Positions 46,438 to 57,301 of a DNA stretch of 64,000 nt are shown here, one piece after another. This DNA is from Colocasia esculenta. Taxonomy: Eukaryota; Streptophyta; Magnoliopsida; Alismatales; Araceae. Position numbers and translations under genes: made by a program. Location: assembly GCA_014218235.1 (NCBI GenBank), contig CM024766.1:21177346-21241345 (forward strand). The letters run 5' to 3'. The notes beneath the pieces were generated by a model, which saw only the letters and a list, made by a program, of their open reading frames with translations, searched no databases and was not told where the DNA came from. Position 1 is the first letter of the stretch. Each line of letters opens with the position of its first letter.

Positions 46438-48416
46438 AAGAACTTAACGGCAACATCTTATGCCGTTACAATCCAGGGTCAACGGCAGCATCTTGTGTTG
46501 TTAACCAGGTTGGCGGCAACACATGTGCTGCCAAGTTCACTAGTTTTGACATATGTGATCTTCTGATCTCTTTAGTATATTTTCTGGAGTTCTGAGTATA
46601 TGTACATACTGTGAGAATTATGTTGGGTCATGTATATTCATTAGATCATGCCATGTGGATGGGTCGAATTTTTGTAAACTGTGTTATTATTAGAATTTCT
46701 GTAACAAGTTATTAAGCATGATTTAGCATTGTTAATTCATGATTAATTAGATCCATGCTAAATTAGGGTTTCAAAAATTTCCTGTGACTATATGATGGCT
46801 GTATGCAAGTATTATTATTGTTGTGTATGACTGTGTTATTGTGAAATCTGTTTAAAGGAATTTAATGGTAATTTTTTATAATTCAACTTTTAATTGCTAT
46901 AATTAGTTTACAGATCTGAAAAATATGAAAAATTTAGCATATGATATGTTCACTGTTTGGAACCTGTTATAAAAATTTCGTGTTGTTTTGACAACAATAG
47001 GTACTGTTACAGATTTAAATAAGAAAATGACCATGCTAAGCATGATAAGTTAAATTGTATGTGATTCAGTTATGAACAGTATAATTAGGACTGTATTAGG
47101 AGTTGATTATCATTATGAAATAGTAAAAGCATGTTCTGCAAACTGATCCATGTATATGTGGTAAAAGTAAACGTGTGTGTGTTTCTAAATGCATGTGAAT
47201 AATGTGACAATGTAATATCGTGAAAATGTATAAACTGTGCCGTTAGTGACACTGCTACGATAGAGGGCTGTGGAACTGTACCATAGTAAAGTCCATACGG
47301 GAAGGTTCAAGATGTGTGATATCCTATGGGAAATTAGGATGAAATCCTTGAGGTGGAAAAGTACCACTGGTTAGGGTGGAGAGTGCTTCTTCCGGTTCTG
47401 CGCAGTTAACCAAGATCTCTCACTGTGTTGCCTAGGTGATAGGTATGTGAATGTGTATATGTGTGTCCTTCTAGTGGTGGTTTGGACTATGTGTCGCAGC
47501 AACTAAGTGTAAAATGTGAATATGTGTATATGATCATGTGAATGTGAAATATGAAAGATGTGTAATGTGAAATTGTTAAATGAATGTGTTAGCATGTGAA
47601 TAAGTATAAACCCATATGAATGTGTTTAATTCATGTAAAAACAGCAAGTATGTATGTTGGTGTTAAATGCATATGAAAATGATTAGAATCCATGCTAGGT
47701 TGCTAATTACTGTATGCTTAATTCCATGTTCTAGATGGGTAGAGTTGTACCATAATATGGATAATGTTGAATTGTTTAATCATGTTACATGTATAAGTAG
47801 CAAGTATGTGTAGGAATGTGAGTGATACTATTTAATGTTATAAGCATGTATCATGTGTTCTATTGCTATAAGTTTTCCATCTATAATAGTTTAGATTGTA
47901 TAAAGCATGCAACATAAGTTACTCCTTCTCTTTAAAAGTCAGCATGTGCATATGATATTTGTATGGGTGTTGTACATGGATTGCTTGCTGAGTCTATTTA
48001 GACTCATACTTGCTTCAGCGTACAGGTGTGACAGGTGTCTCCACATCCGAAGAGGATATAGTTAGGAGCGACTCCGAGCGCGAGGAGTAGCTATTTCGTG
48101 GAAATCACTACGTTATCTATTTCATTTCATAGTATGTAATTTGAAATTGTGTAATTAAGGATGGACAATGTATTTCATTTGAAAGTTGTATGAATGTGGA
48201 CTTTAGTGTTTTCTTTCATCTTATGTTATATAGATTGTGGATATTGATGATGATGATGGAATGGAATGAAGTTGTTACTTTATTTCCGCTGTATTCTTTA
48301 CTATTCATGTACATATCAACCTATCGTTTATTGTTGGGTCAATGTCCCACTGTGACGGCATTTTCTATACCGATGTGGATTGGTATAATCGTACCGGTAT
48401 AAGGATGGTCGTTACA
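46438..48416 (+). repeat. 5' LTR of element E, second part
   Basis: Resumes after D's target duplication and runs to GTCGTTACA. It matches 54308-56277. It opens with degraded copies of the hairpin motif that is perfect at 54346-54401. The AT-rich rest has no gene; open frames 46371-46595, 47185-47367 and 48190-48402 are chance. Confidence 0.9.
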
Positions 48417-48421
48417 GAGAT

Positions 48422-48433
48422 TGGTATCAGAGC
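48422..48433 (+). other. Primer-binding site of element E
   Basis: TGGTATCAGAGC, a perfect initiator tRNA-Met match, five bases after the LTR end. Confidence 0.9.
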
Positions 48434-48813
48434 GAAGGTTGAGATTGTACATGAGTAAACCATCATCCTCATAATACACTAAGTCTTTATAAAATTGTCC
48501 ACATGTGTAGAAATGATTAATAATGAATGAAAGATAGTTAAGGACATGGTTAGGATTAAATAATTTAATTTCTAATTGTGATTAGTTTGTTTTATAGGCT
48601 ATGGCTTCTCGTGGTAGGCGTGGTGTTCCTGCTCGTGAGGATGAGTAGAGGCGTGAGGATAGGGGTGAGCAGCAGGCCCCAGCACCACAGGGTCCTACAA
48701 TGCTTCCTCCACCACTGCCTGTGGATTATGGAGTATTCATGCAAGGCCTGGTGTAGGCTATGCAGACAAAGGCACATACCCAAGTGGCACTCAAGGCTCA
48801 ACTGGCGGCTCAG

Positions 48814-48898
48814 GTTAGAAATGATAGATAAAAGTAGTATGTTTTTAATTAATGTATGATGTTATGTGCTTATGTGTTATTTATATTACTTGTTGTAG
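48814..48898 (+). other. Probable spliceosomal intron 1 of E gag (85 bases, phase 0)
   Basis: Donor CAG/GTTAGA and acceptor TTGTTGTAG, AT-rich and full of stops. Both exon ends fall on codon boundaries: frame 1 before, frame 2 after. Removing 85 bases restores the frame into LAPVP..GHDHGG and the capsid. Confidence 0.7.
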
Positions 48899-49108
48899 TA
48901 GGCTCAGGATCTTGCTCCAGTTCCCTAGGGGCATGACCATGGTGGTCCTTCCATCATGGAGCGATTCAAGAGGATGGCTCCACCCTCTTTTAAGGGGGAG
49001 AGTGAGCCATTGCTAGCAGAGAGCTGGATGAGGGAAATCGAGAAGATCATTCGAGCTATTAGGTGTGCCGAAGAGGACAAGGTCAGCTTGGCCACCTATA
49101 TGCTACAG

Positions 49109-49188
49109 GTATGTGTTAGTTAATTATGCATGTATTTGTATTAAGTTTAGATTTGTCTAGATCAATTCTTATGGATGGTTTATTGCAG
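49109..49188 (+). other. Probable spliceosomal intron 2 of E gag (80 bases, phase 0)
   Basis: Donor CTACAG/GTATGT and acceptor TTTATTGCAG/GA are near-ideal plant splice sites, and the interior is AT-rich. Removal joins frame 2 to frame 1 between Gln and Glu of LATYMLQ/ERVDVWW. The joined block has exactly the length of the uninterrupted gags of A and F, 14 residues from Leu to the second Trp. Confidence 0.82.
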
Positions 49189-49900
49189 GAAAGAGTCGAT
49201 GTATGGTGGTCCTCTTTACTGTGTACCCGGTTTGTGGATGGCGCTATCGAGGTGGCATGGGATGAGTTTGTGAGGCTCTTACGGGCCCAATTCATCCCGG
49301 AGCATATCCAAGACAAGATGGAGCAGGAGTTTCTTACTCTTACCTTGGGCTCTATGATTGTACTTGAGTATGAGACTAGGTTTGCTGAATTGTCTAAATA
49401 TGCACCTCACATAGTGGCTGGTGAGTGCAGGAAAGCGAAGAAGTTTGTGATGGGCCTTAAGCCATCACTGAGGTCGAGGCTAGTGGCATTTTATCATTGT
49501 ACCCTGGATGAAGCCTTTAGTACTGCATGTAGGATGGAGGGTGAGATGGAGCAGTACCTAGAGTAGAAGAATGCAGCGCACAAGAGGTTTGCACCTCCTT
49601 TCCAGTGGCAGGATAGGAAGAAGGTGGTGTACCAATCACCGCAGCATCCCGTAGTAGTGAGTACTCAGCAAGCAGCTTCACCGAGGTCCTCCAACGTTAG
49701 GCCCAGTGGTAGGAATGAGTGACCTCACTGTGGAAGGACACATGGAGGAACCGAGTGCTGGAAGCTGGCGGGGAAGTGCTTAAAGTGTGGGAGTAGCGAG
49801 CATCAGATCCGGGACTGTCCTAGACTTCACCAGGGAGTCCAGCATGGATCGCCAGCCCCCACAGCAGTAGCAGCAGCATCGCTAGCTACAGGAAGACCAG

Positions 49901-50208
49901 GAAGGCCTCGAGCCGAAGCTCGAGTGTTCGCATTGGCACGAGAGGATGTCGAGCTGGCGGAGCACGTCACCGAAGGTACGGTTCTTTTCATGGGTGTGCA
50001 CGCTCGAGTTTTGTTTGATACGGGCGCCACTCACTCGTTCATTTCCAAGCAGTTTGCTAGGCAGTTATCTATAAAGTCAGGATTAGAGGCTGAGGAGTTA
50101 GAGGTCCCTTTGTCTGTGCACACACCTGTGAGAACGGTATCGACTAGGAAGTGTATTCCGTCGTTACCTATGTGCATTGAGGATCGAGTCCTAGATTGAT
50201 GCTTCTTT
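49901..50208 (+). pseudogene. Element E protease
   Basis: Aspartic protease that cleaves the polyprotein. It has the catalytic motif VLFDTGATHSFISKQFA (about 50011-50061), intact, followed by LSVHTPVRTVSTRKCIPS. A stop (TGA, 50197-50199) follows CIEDRVLD. It continues directly from gag and into RT in the same frame. Confidence 0.88.
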
Positions 50209-51360
50209 TTGCTAGAGATGAAGGACTATGATGCAATTCTTGGTCTGGATTGGCTAGAGGAGCATTATGCTTTAGTATATTGTCGTGGGAAGAAGATCAT
50301 TTTTCGTAATCCTGGTGAGGATGAGTTTTCACATTCATTACCAAGGAACATAGCAGGAAGGTTTGTCATCTCCGCCATGAAGGCGATGAAGATGGTAAAC
50401 AAGGGTTGTGACGCTTTTCTTGCCAGCGTGGCCGTAGTACTGAAGGCTGATCAATCACTGACCCTTGAGGAGATTGATCTAGTACAAGAGTTTCCACACA
50501 TATTTACTAGTGATTTGTCTGGATTGCCACTGGTTAGGGAGATAGAGTTTACCATAGGGTTGCTTCCAGGCACCTCTCCTATCTCAAAGGCCCCATATCG
50601 GATGGCACCTATGGAATTAGCTGAGCTAAGGAAGCAATTGCAAGATTTGTTGGACAAGGGATTTATTCGCCCCAGTGTATCTCCTTGGGGCGTACTTGTG
50701 TTATTTGTAAAGAAGAAGGATGGTTCACTTCAGTTGTGCATCGATTATAGAAAGCTCAACCAGGTAACTGTAAAGAACAGGTATCCCTTACAGCGGATTG
50801 ATGATTTATTTGACCAGCTGCAGAATGCATTGGTATTTTCTAAGATTGATTTGCGGTCTGGCTATCATCAGTTGAGGATTAGGAGTGAAGACGTGTCCAA
50901 GACGGCCTTTAGGACTCGTTATGGACATTATGAGTTTTTGTTTCTTCCGTTTGGTCTAACCAAAGCCCCTGCAGCGTTCATGGATCTCATGAACAGGGTG
51001 TTTAGACCTTATCTATATAGTTTTGTAGTAGTGTTCATCGCGATGTGTTGGTCTACTATCCAGATGAGGCCACACACTGTGATCATTTGAGGGTTGTGTT
51101 AGAAGTTCTCCAAGAGCACAAGCTGTATGCCAAATTCAGAAAGTGTGATTTTTGGATGCGCGAGGTTCATTTCCTTGGGCATGTTGTCTCGGTGCTGGTG
51201 TAGCAGTTGATCCAGTGAAGGTCGAGGTTGTGTTAGATTGGGAGATCCCTAGGACCTCTTCGGAGATTCGGGGTTTCCTTGGTTTAGCGGGTTATTATCG
51301 GCGATTTATTGAGGTATTTGCATCCATCGCCGCACCTTTGACTAAGCTAACCAGGTAGGG
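50209..51360 (+). pseudogene. Element E reverse transcriptase, broken at the catalytic box
   Basis: A long open stretch (50209-51090) contains MKDYDAILGLDWLEEHYA, PYRMAPMELAELRKQLQDLL, KDGSLQLCIDYRKLNQVTVK, FSKIDLRSGYHQLRIRSEDV, FRTRYGHYEFLFLPFGLTKA. At 51034-51050 the catalytic FIDDVLVY is destroyed: after FI the bases GCGATGTG replace the GATGATGTG expected from relatives, a one-base loss that removes the first Asp and shifts frame. A second one-base loss near 51190 falls before GAGVAVDPVKVE. YYRRFIEVFASIAAPLTKL is intact. Confidence 0.9.
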
Positions 51361-51830
51361 TGTGAAGTTTGTATGGTCTGAGGAGTGTGAGAGTAGCTTT
51401 CAATTGTTGAAGGCTAAGCTTACTTCTACCCCGGTGTTGATTTTTTCGAGTGGTGTAGAGGGTTTTGCCATCTATTTGGATGCATCTCGGATTGGTTTAG
51501 GCTTTGTGTTGATGCAGCAGGGAGGGTAGTGACGTATGCTTCTCGTCAATTGAAGGAGCATGAGTGTAACTATCCGACTCATGATTTGGAGCTTGCGGCA
51601 GTGGTTCATGCACTAAAGATCTGGAGGCACTATCATTATGGTGTTAGATTTGAGGTGTTCACTGACCATAAGAGCTTGACGTATCTCTTCTCACAAAAGG
51701 AATTAAACTAGCGGCAGAGGAGATGGATTGAGTTCCTCAAGGACTACGACTTTGATCTTCAATATCATCCAGGAAAGGCGAATGTCGTAGTAGATGCTTT
51801 GAGCAGGAAGAGGTCTTTACTCCAGCAGGA
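51361..51830 (+). pseudogene. Element E RNase H
   Basis: Blocks GVKFVWSEECESSFQLLK, GVEGFAIYLDASRIGLG, then after a small frame loss VVTYASRQLKEHECNYPTHD, HALKIWRHYHYGVRFEVFTD, HKSLTYLFSQKELN and, after a TAG, RQRRWIEFLKDYDFDLQYHP. It ends at the linker ANVVVDALSRK. It matches F and G closely. Confidence 0.9.
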
Positions 51831-53334
51831 TTGGAAGATGTTGGAGGATGCTGCTTGTGCGATGACCGAGTTAGAGCCCTTATTATGTCAGGCTTTTGTA
51901 GCTCAGTTGTCCATTCGGTCTACTGTGCTTGATGAGGTAATTGAGTAGCAGAAGGCTGATCCTAGGCTTCAAGAATTAGTAGGCAAGGCGGGAATTGCTC
52001 GTGATGAGGATTGTGTGATTAGATTTCTTCACCAAGTTTGTGTTCCCGATGTGGTAGATGTCCGTGAGCATGTTCTTGTAGAAGCTCATAGGTCGAGATT
52101 CTCTATTAATCAAGGTAACACTAAGATGTACCAGGATTTAAAGAGATCATTTTGGTGGTCTGGCATGAAGAAGGATGTGGCGGATTTTGTATCCAGGTGT
52201 TTAGTATGCTAGCAAGTGAAGGCCGAGCGTCAGCGACCATCTGGTCTAATGCATAACATGGAGATCCGAGTATGGATGTAGGAGGCCATCACTATGGATT
52301 TTGTAACAGGTTTAACCAGATAAGTGAAGGGCAATGACTCGATTTGGGTAATTGTAGATACATTCTCTAAGACTGCGCATTTCTTGCCTATGAAGAAGAA
52401 GCAGTTAGTTGAGAGTTTAGCTAGATTGTATGTTAGTAGCATTATTAGGTTGCATGGTGTGCCGAAGTCGATCATTTCAGATCGAGATCCGAGAATTACT
52501 TCGAGGCTGTGGAAGGGTCTTCAGGATGCTTTAGGTTTCGAATTGAAGCTTAGTTCGGTGTTCCATCCCCAGATAGATGGACAATCCGAGAGGACTATCC
52601 AGACGCTCGAGGATATGTTGAGAGCATGTGTGATGGATTGGAAGGGTGATTGGGAGCGTCATTTACCTCTTGTGGAGTTCGCATATAACAACAATTTTCA
52701 TGCGAGTATTGGTATGGCTCCATTTGAGGCGTTGTATGGTCGGCCTTGTAGATCTCCTTTGTGTTGGGAGGAGACTGGAGATAGGTAGTTGATTGGTTCG
52801 GAGTTAGTGCAGGAGACTTTGGATAAGATCCAGCTTATCAGGAAGAGGCTTGTTGTGGTGCAGGATAGGCAGAAGAGTTACGGCGGCAACAGAAGGAAGG
52901 ATTTGGAGTTCGAGGTTGGCGAGCATGTTTTTCTAAAGGTTTCACCTACTCGAGATGTTTTCAGATTTGGCAGGCATAGTAAGTTAAGTCCTAGATTCAT
53001 TGGCTTGTATGAGATTCTCAGACGTTTGGGCAGCGTGGCATATGAGATAGCTTTACCACTAACGTTAACTACTATTCATCCTGTTTTCCATGTATCTATG
53101 CTCAGGAGATTTGTCTGAGATCCATCTCATGTTATTAGTCATGAGCCAGTGGAGATCTAGCCAGATCTGTCGTATGTTAAGCAACTAGTAGCTATTCTTG
53201 ATCGAAAGGTTCAACATCTCCGGAACAAGAGCATTGCTTCCGTAAAGGTGCTATGGCGGAACTTCTCGTGAGAGGAGGGTACAGGGGAGCTTGAGGATGC
53301 TATGATGAAGAAGTATCTGCAATTGTTTGAGTAG
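51831..53334 (+). pseudogene. Element E integrase with Tekay/Del-type tail
   Basis: Zinc finger FSINQGNTKMYQDLKRSFWW then CLVC, where the second His of HHCC appears replaced by Asn (IHPG in F-type relatives). The core has DSIWVIVDTFSKTAHFLPMK (first Asp), ISDRDPRITSRLWKGLQDAL (second Asp) and DGQSERTIQTLEDMLRACV (Glu). Then FAYNNNFHASIGMAPFEALY, HVFLKVSP, HPVFHVSMLRRFV. The tail ILDRKVQHLRNKSIASVKVL and the terminal KKYLQLFE are chromodomain-like. At least six in-frame stops, mostly TAG. The terminal stop at 53332 lies just before the polypurine tract. Confidence 0.9.
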
Positions 53335-53365
53335 TGTCATTCTCACTTCGAGGACGAAGTTTCTT

Positions 53366-53379
53366 TAAGGGGGAGAGGG
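53366..53379 (+). other. Polypurine tract of element E
   Basis: TAAGGGGGAGAGGG immediately precedes the 3' LTR start TGTAAGGCCCTCG. Confidence 0.9.
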
Positions 53380-53468
53380 TGTAAGGCCCTCGAATTTTGG
53401 CCCTTTCTAGCCAGATTTTTAATCATGTAATGTTTAAATGCTTTGTGTATATAGCCGTGTGTATATAT

Positions 53469-53502
<34 letters not shown>

Positions 53503-56277
53503 TCTGCATATTGTATTTTAATAATATTGTACATGTATATATGCTTGTATGATAATGTACATATTGTTTTATTCAAATTGTATAGATGATGTACAAGTTA
53601 TACATTACATATTGCATGTATATATGTATATAGTGTATGGATGTTTGGCTATTTCTATGTTCTGGTCGAAGTGCATGTTAACATCAAGATGCATGGATGT
53701 TTAGGGGAGAGTCGACGTCTAGATCGATGGACGCCAACTCCCAGTAGACGGCCAGCAATGTGGACGTCTATTTCCCTAAAATTTGTGAATTTCAGATCTG
53801 GAAACAGCCGTGATTTCTTCGGTTCTTGTTTTGGAAACTGTCTCCCAATGGTAGGATACCCTATCCATTGCGTACCCCGACCCTTCTGTTGCATAAAAAC
53901 TCTCTCTTTCGGCCGAATTAGGTTCCTTTGGCTCTCTATGAAAACCCTAGAAACTCTGTGCGAAACCCGAACTTTTGAGATCTGAATCTGGCGATTGGGT
54001 GCGACCTCCGGCGTTCTTCTTCGACTGGAAGGAGCTCTGAACATCGAGAAAGGCTTCCCCGACTCCGGTGTGCAGTCTACATCAACACAGAGTCGGATCT
54101 AGGAGGACTTAGGGCGTCTTCTTGGCTAGGCCGAGGAGAGCTTCTCCGAAAAATAATTCCATCTAGCAAATTTTTAAGAGGCAAGTAACCTATGTATATC
54201 ATCCCTACCCATGTCTAGTAGGTCCTAGGAATTTTGGAGAATTTTCCTCATGTCCTGGAACCCCTATTCACAAAGATTCATTCGTTCAGTCTGTGTTCCT
54301 ACATATAGGAACTTAATGGAAACATCTTGTGCCGTTAAAATCCAGGGTTAACGGCAACATCTTGTGCCGTTAACCAGGTTGGCGGCAACACCTGTGCCGC
54401 CAAGTTCACCAGTTTTGACAGATGTGATGTTCTGATCTCTTTAGTATATTTTCCAGAATTCTGAGTATAAGTACATACTGTGAGAATTATGTTGGGTCAA
54501 GTATATTCATTAGATCATGCCATGTGGATGGGTCAAATTTTTTAAACTGTGTTAATTATTAGAATTTTTGTAACAATATATTAATCATGATTTAGCATTG
54601 TTAATTATTGATTAATTAGATCCATGCTAAATTAGGGTTTCAGAAATTCCTACGGCTATATGATGACTGTATGCAGGTATTAGTATGGTTGTGTATGACT
54701 GTGTTATTGTGAAATCTATTTAAAGGAATTTAATGGTAATTTTGCATGATTCATGTTTTAATTGCTATAATTATTTTACAGATCTGAAAAATATGAAAAA
54801 ATTAGCATATGATATGTTTACTGTTTGGAACCTGTTATAAAAATTTCGTGTTGTTTTGATAACAGTAGGTAGTGTTACAGATTTAAATGAGAAAATGACC
54901 ATAGTAAGCATGATAAGATAAATTGTATGTGATTCAGTTATGAACAGTATAATTAGGAATGTATTAGGAGTTGATTATCATTATGAAACAATAAAAGCAT
55001 GTTCTGCAAATTGATCCATGTATATGTGCTAAAAGTAAATGTGTGTGTGTATCTAAATGCATGTCAAGAATGTGACAATGTAATATCGTGAAAATGTATA
55101 AACTCTGTCGTTAGTGACACTGCTACCATAGAGGGTTGTGGAACTGTACCATAGTTAAGTCCGTATGGGAAGGTTCAATGTGTGTGATATCCTATGGGCA
55201 ATTAGGATGAAATTCTAGAGGTGGACAAGTACCACTAGTTAGGGTGGAGAGTGCTTCTCCCAGTTCTGCATAGTTAACCAAGATCTATCACTGTGTTGCC
55301 TAGGTGATAGGTATGTGAATGTGTATATGTGTGTCCTTCTAGTCGTGGTTTGGACTATGTGTCACAGCAACTAAGCGTAAAATGTGAATATGTGTATATG
55401 ATCATGTGAAAGATGTGTAATGTGAAATTGTTAAATGAATATGTTAGCATGTGAATAAGTATGAACCCATATGAATGAGTTTAATTCATGTCAAAACAGC
55501 AAGCAAAAGGTATGTATGTTTGGGTTAAATGCATATGAAAATGATTACAATCCATGCTAGGTTGCTAATTACATTATACTTAATTTCACGTTCTAGATGG
55601 GCAGAGTTGTACCATAATATGGATAATGTTTAATTGTTAAATCATGTTACATGTATAAGTAGTAAGTATGTGTAGGAATGTGAGTGATACTATTTAATGT
55701 TATAAGCATGTATCATGTGTTCTATTGCTATAAGTTTTCCATGTATAATAGTTTCGATTGTATAAAGCATGCAACATGAGTTACTCCTTATCTTTAAAAG
55801 TCAGCATGTGCATATGATATGTGTATGGGTGTTGTACATGGATTGCTTGCTGAGTTTATTTAGACTCATACTTTCTTAGGCGTACAGGTGTGACAAGTGT
55901 CTCCACATCCGAAGAGGATATAGTTAGGAGCGACTCCGAGCACGAGGAGTAGCTATTTTGTGGAGATCTCCATGTTATCTATTTCATTTCATAGTATGTA
56001 ATTTGAATTGTGTAATTAAGGATCGACAATGTATTTCATTTGAAAGTTGTATAAATGTGGACTTTAGTGTTTTTTTTCATCTTATGTTATACAGACTGTG
56101 GATATTGATGATGATGATGGAATGGAATGAAATTGTTACTTTATTTCCGCTATACTCTTTAATATTCATGTACATATCAACCTATCATTTAGTGTTGGGT
56201 CAATGTCCCACTGTGACGGCGTTCTCTGTACCGATGTGGATTGATATAATCATACCGGTATAGGGAAGGTTATTACA
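53380..56277 (+). repeat. 3' LTR of element E
   Basis: Length 2898 bases, against 2901 for the reassembled 5' copy. It contains a TA microsatellite (about 53478-53503), a TATA-like GCATAAAAAC near 53892 and a long transcribed-looking leader. Three tandem inverted repeats lie at 54311-54401, with AT-rich sequence to the end. The 129-residue open frame on the minus strand (53655-54044) and 55958-56263 have no domain and I reject them as genes. Confidence 0.92.
54311..54401. repeat. Triple hairpin motif in E's LTR
   Basis: There are three units about 35 bases apart. The first is degraded (TTAATGGAA..TGCCGTTAA). The second has perfect 11-base arms GGTTAACGGCA/TGCCGTTAACC around an 8-base loop (54346-54375). 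The third has perfect arms TTGGCGGCA/TGCCGCCAA. The copy in the 5' LTR (46440-46530) has lost much of the symmetry through C-to-T changes. Confidence 0.88.
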
Positions 56278-57301
56278 ATCAAAGTCTTTGAGATATTCTA
56301 ACCATCTTCTTTGCCTCATATTGAGTTCCTTCTGAGAGAAGATATTGCAGGCTCTTGTGGTCAGAAAAGACCTTAAATTGCTCCCCATAAATGTAGTGCC
56401 TCCATATTTTCATGGCTAACACTACAGCTGCTAATTCCAGGTCATGTACAGGATAATTTGCTTCATGGGTCTTCAATTATTTTGAGGCATATGCTATTAC
56501 CCTTCCTTGTTGCATTAAGACACATCCTAGACCTGTTCCAGAAGCATCTAAATAGATTTCAAATCCTCCCTCTTCAGTGCGTAAGGCGAGGAAAGAAGCA
56601 GAAGTCAGACACTACTTTAAGTTATGAAAACTCTCTTCACACTTATCAGTACACACAAATGGATTTTCCTTCCGGGTCAGCTTGGTTAATGGTACTACGA
56701 TCTTTGAAAAGTCCTTTATGAATCTTCGGTAATACCTTGTTAATCCTTGAAAGCTTCTGATCTCTGTGACAATTGTCGTTCTTTCCCACTTCAATATTGC
56801 CTCTACTTTTGATGGATCAACAGTGATACCATCCTTGGTTACCACATGCCCCAAAAAGGATACTTCCTCGAGCCAAAATTCACACTTACTCCATTTGGCA
56901 TACAATTTGTTATCCCACAAAATTTGTATTGCAATCCTCAAATATTCTTCATGCTCTTCTATTGTTTTGGAATATAATAGTATGTCATCAACGAATACCG
57001 CCACAAATTTATCGAGATATGGGCGATAAATAGTGTTCATCAGCTGCATGAAAACTACAGGAGCATTTCTTAGTACAAAAGGGATAACAATGAATTCATA
57101 ATGCCCGTACCTGCTTCCGAAGGTTGTCTTGTGTATATCTTCTCCTTTGATCCTCAATTGATGATAGGTGGATCTGAGATCTATCTTAGAGAAATATTTA
57201 GCTCCAGACAATTGATCAAATAATTCATCAATCCTTGGCATGGGATATTTGTTCTTCATTGTTAACTGATTCAGCTGTCTATAGTCTATGCATAATCTCA
57301 T
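56278..57301 (-). pseudogene. Element F reverse transcriptase core and RNase H
   Basis: The open piece 57301-56612 has MRLCIDYRQLNQLTMKNKYP, FSKIDLRSTYHQLRIKGED, RYGHYEFIVIPF, the catalytic FVDDILLYS, SFLGHVVTKDGITVDPSK and YYRRFIKDFSKI. RNase H follows in two overlapping frames (56476-56279: THEANYPVHDLELAAVVLAM, YGEQFKVFSDHKSLQYL; and MRQRRWLEYLKDFDC). It stops at 56278 where E inserted and resumes at 20040. The catalytic Asp pair is intact, but frames are broken. Confidence 0.9.

Larger units (their letters stand above)
48601..49900 (+). pseudogene. Element E gag, split by two probable introns
   Basis: The ATG at 48601 begins MASRGRRGVPARED. Three coding blocks (48601-48813, 48899-49108, 49189 onward) lie in frames 1, 2 and 1, and join in register only if 48814-48898 and 49109-49188 are removed. 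The joined capsid reads MERFKRMAPPSFKGESEP, then LATYMLQ/ERVDVWW, which aligns residue for residue with LATFQFTKDARAWW in A and LATYQLEREACTWW in F. Zinc knuckle CLKCGSSEHQIRDC is at about 49777-49818, preceded by a degraded one. TAG stops at 48646, 48754, 48899, 48926 and 49564 stand mostly where Gln (CAG) is expected. The same frame continues into pol. Confidence 0.85.
20041..56277 (+). mobile_element. Element E: Ty3/gypsy retrotransposon (Tekay/Del-like), carrying elements D and C in its 5' LTR
   Basis: Ends are TGTACGGTCC and GGTTATTACA, with flanking duplications GTCAA (20036-20040) and ATCAA (56278-56282), one base apart. Without D it is about 10.8 kb: LTRs of about 2900 bases, primer site, a single gag-pol reading frame with two introns near its start, polypurine tract. 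Domain order gag-protease-RT-RNase H-integrase is that of gypsy elements, and the integrase tail is Tekay/Del-like. Many TAG stops and a few frameshifts make it inactive. G at the right edge belongs to the same family. Confidence 0.92.

Noticed and set aside
48455..48597. Third intron of E in the leader (GA/GTAAAC to TTTTATAG)
   Set aside because: The acceptor is plausible, but the donor is weak and there is no coding frame to test it. It is mentioned only as part of the leader-intron idea.
53655..54044. 129-residue open frame on the minus strand in E's 3' LTR
   Set aside because: It lies wholly within LTR sequence. I saw no domain, and it is antisense to the likely transcribed leader.
20041..56277. 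Endogenous pararetrovirus instead of retrotransposon
   Set aside because: LTRs, TSDs, integrase and polypurine tracts are present and no movement protein is seen.
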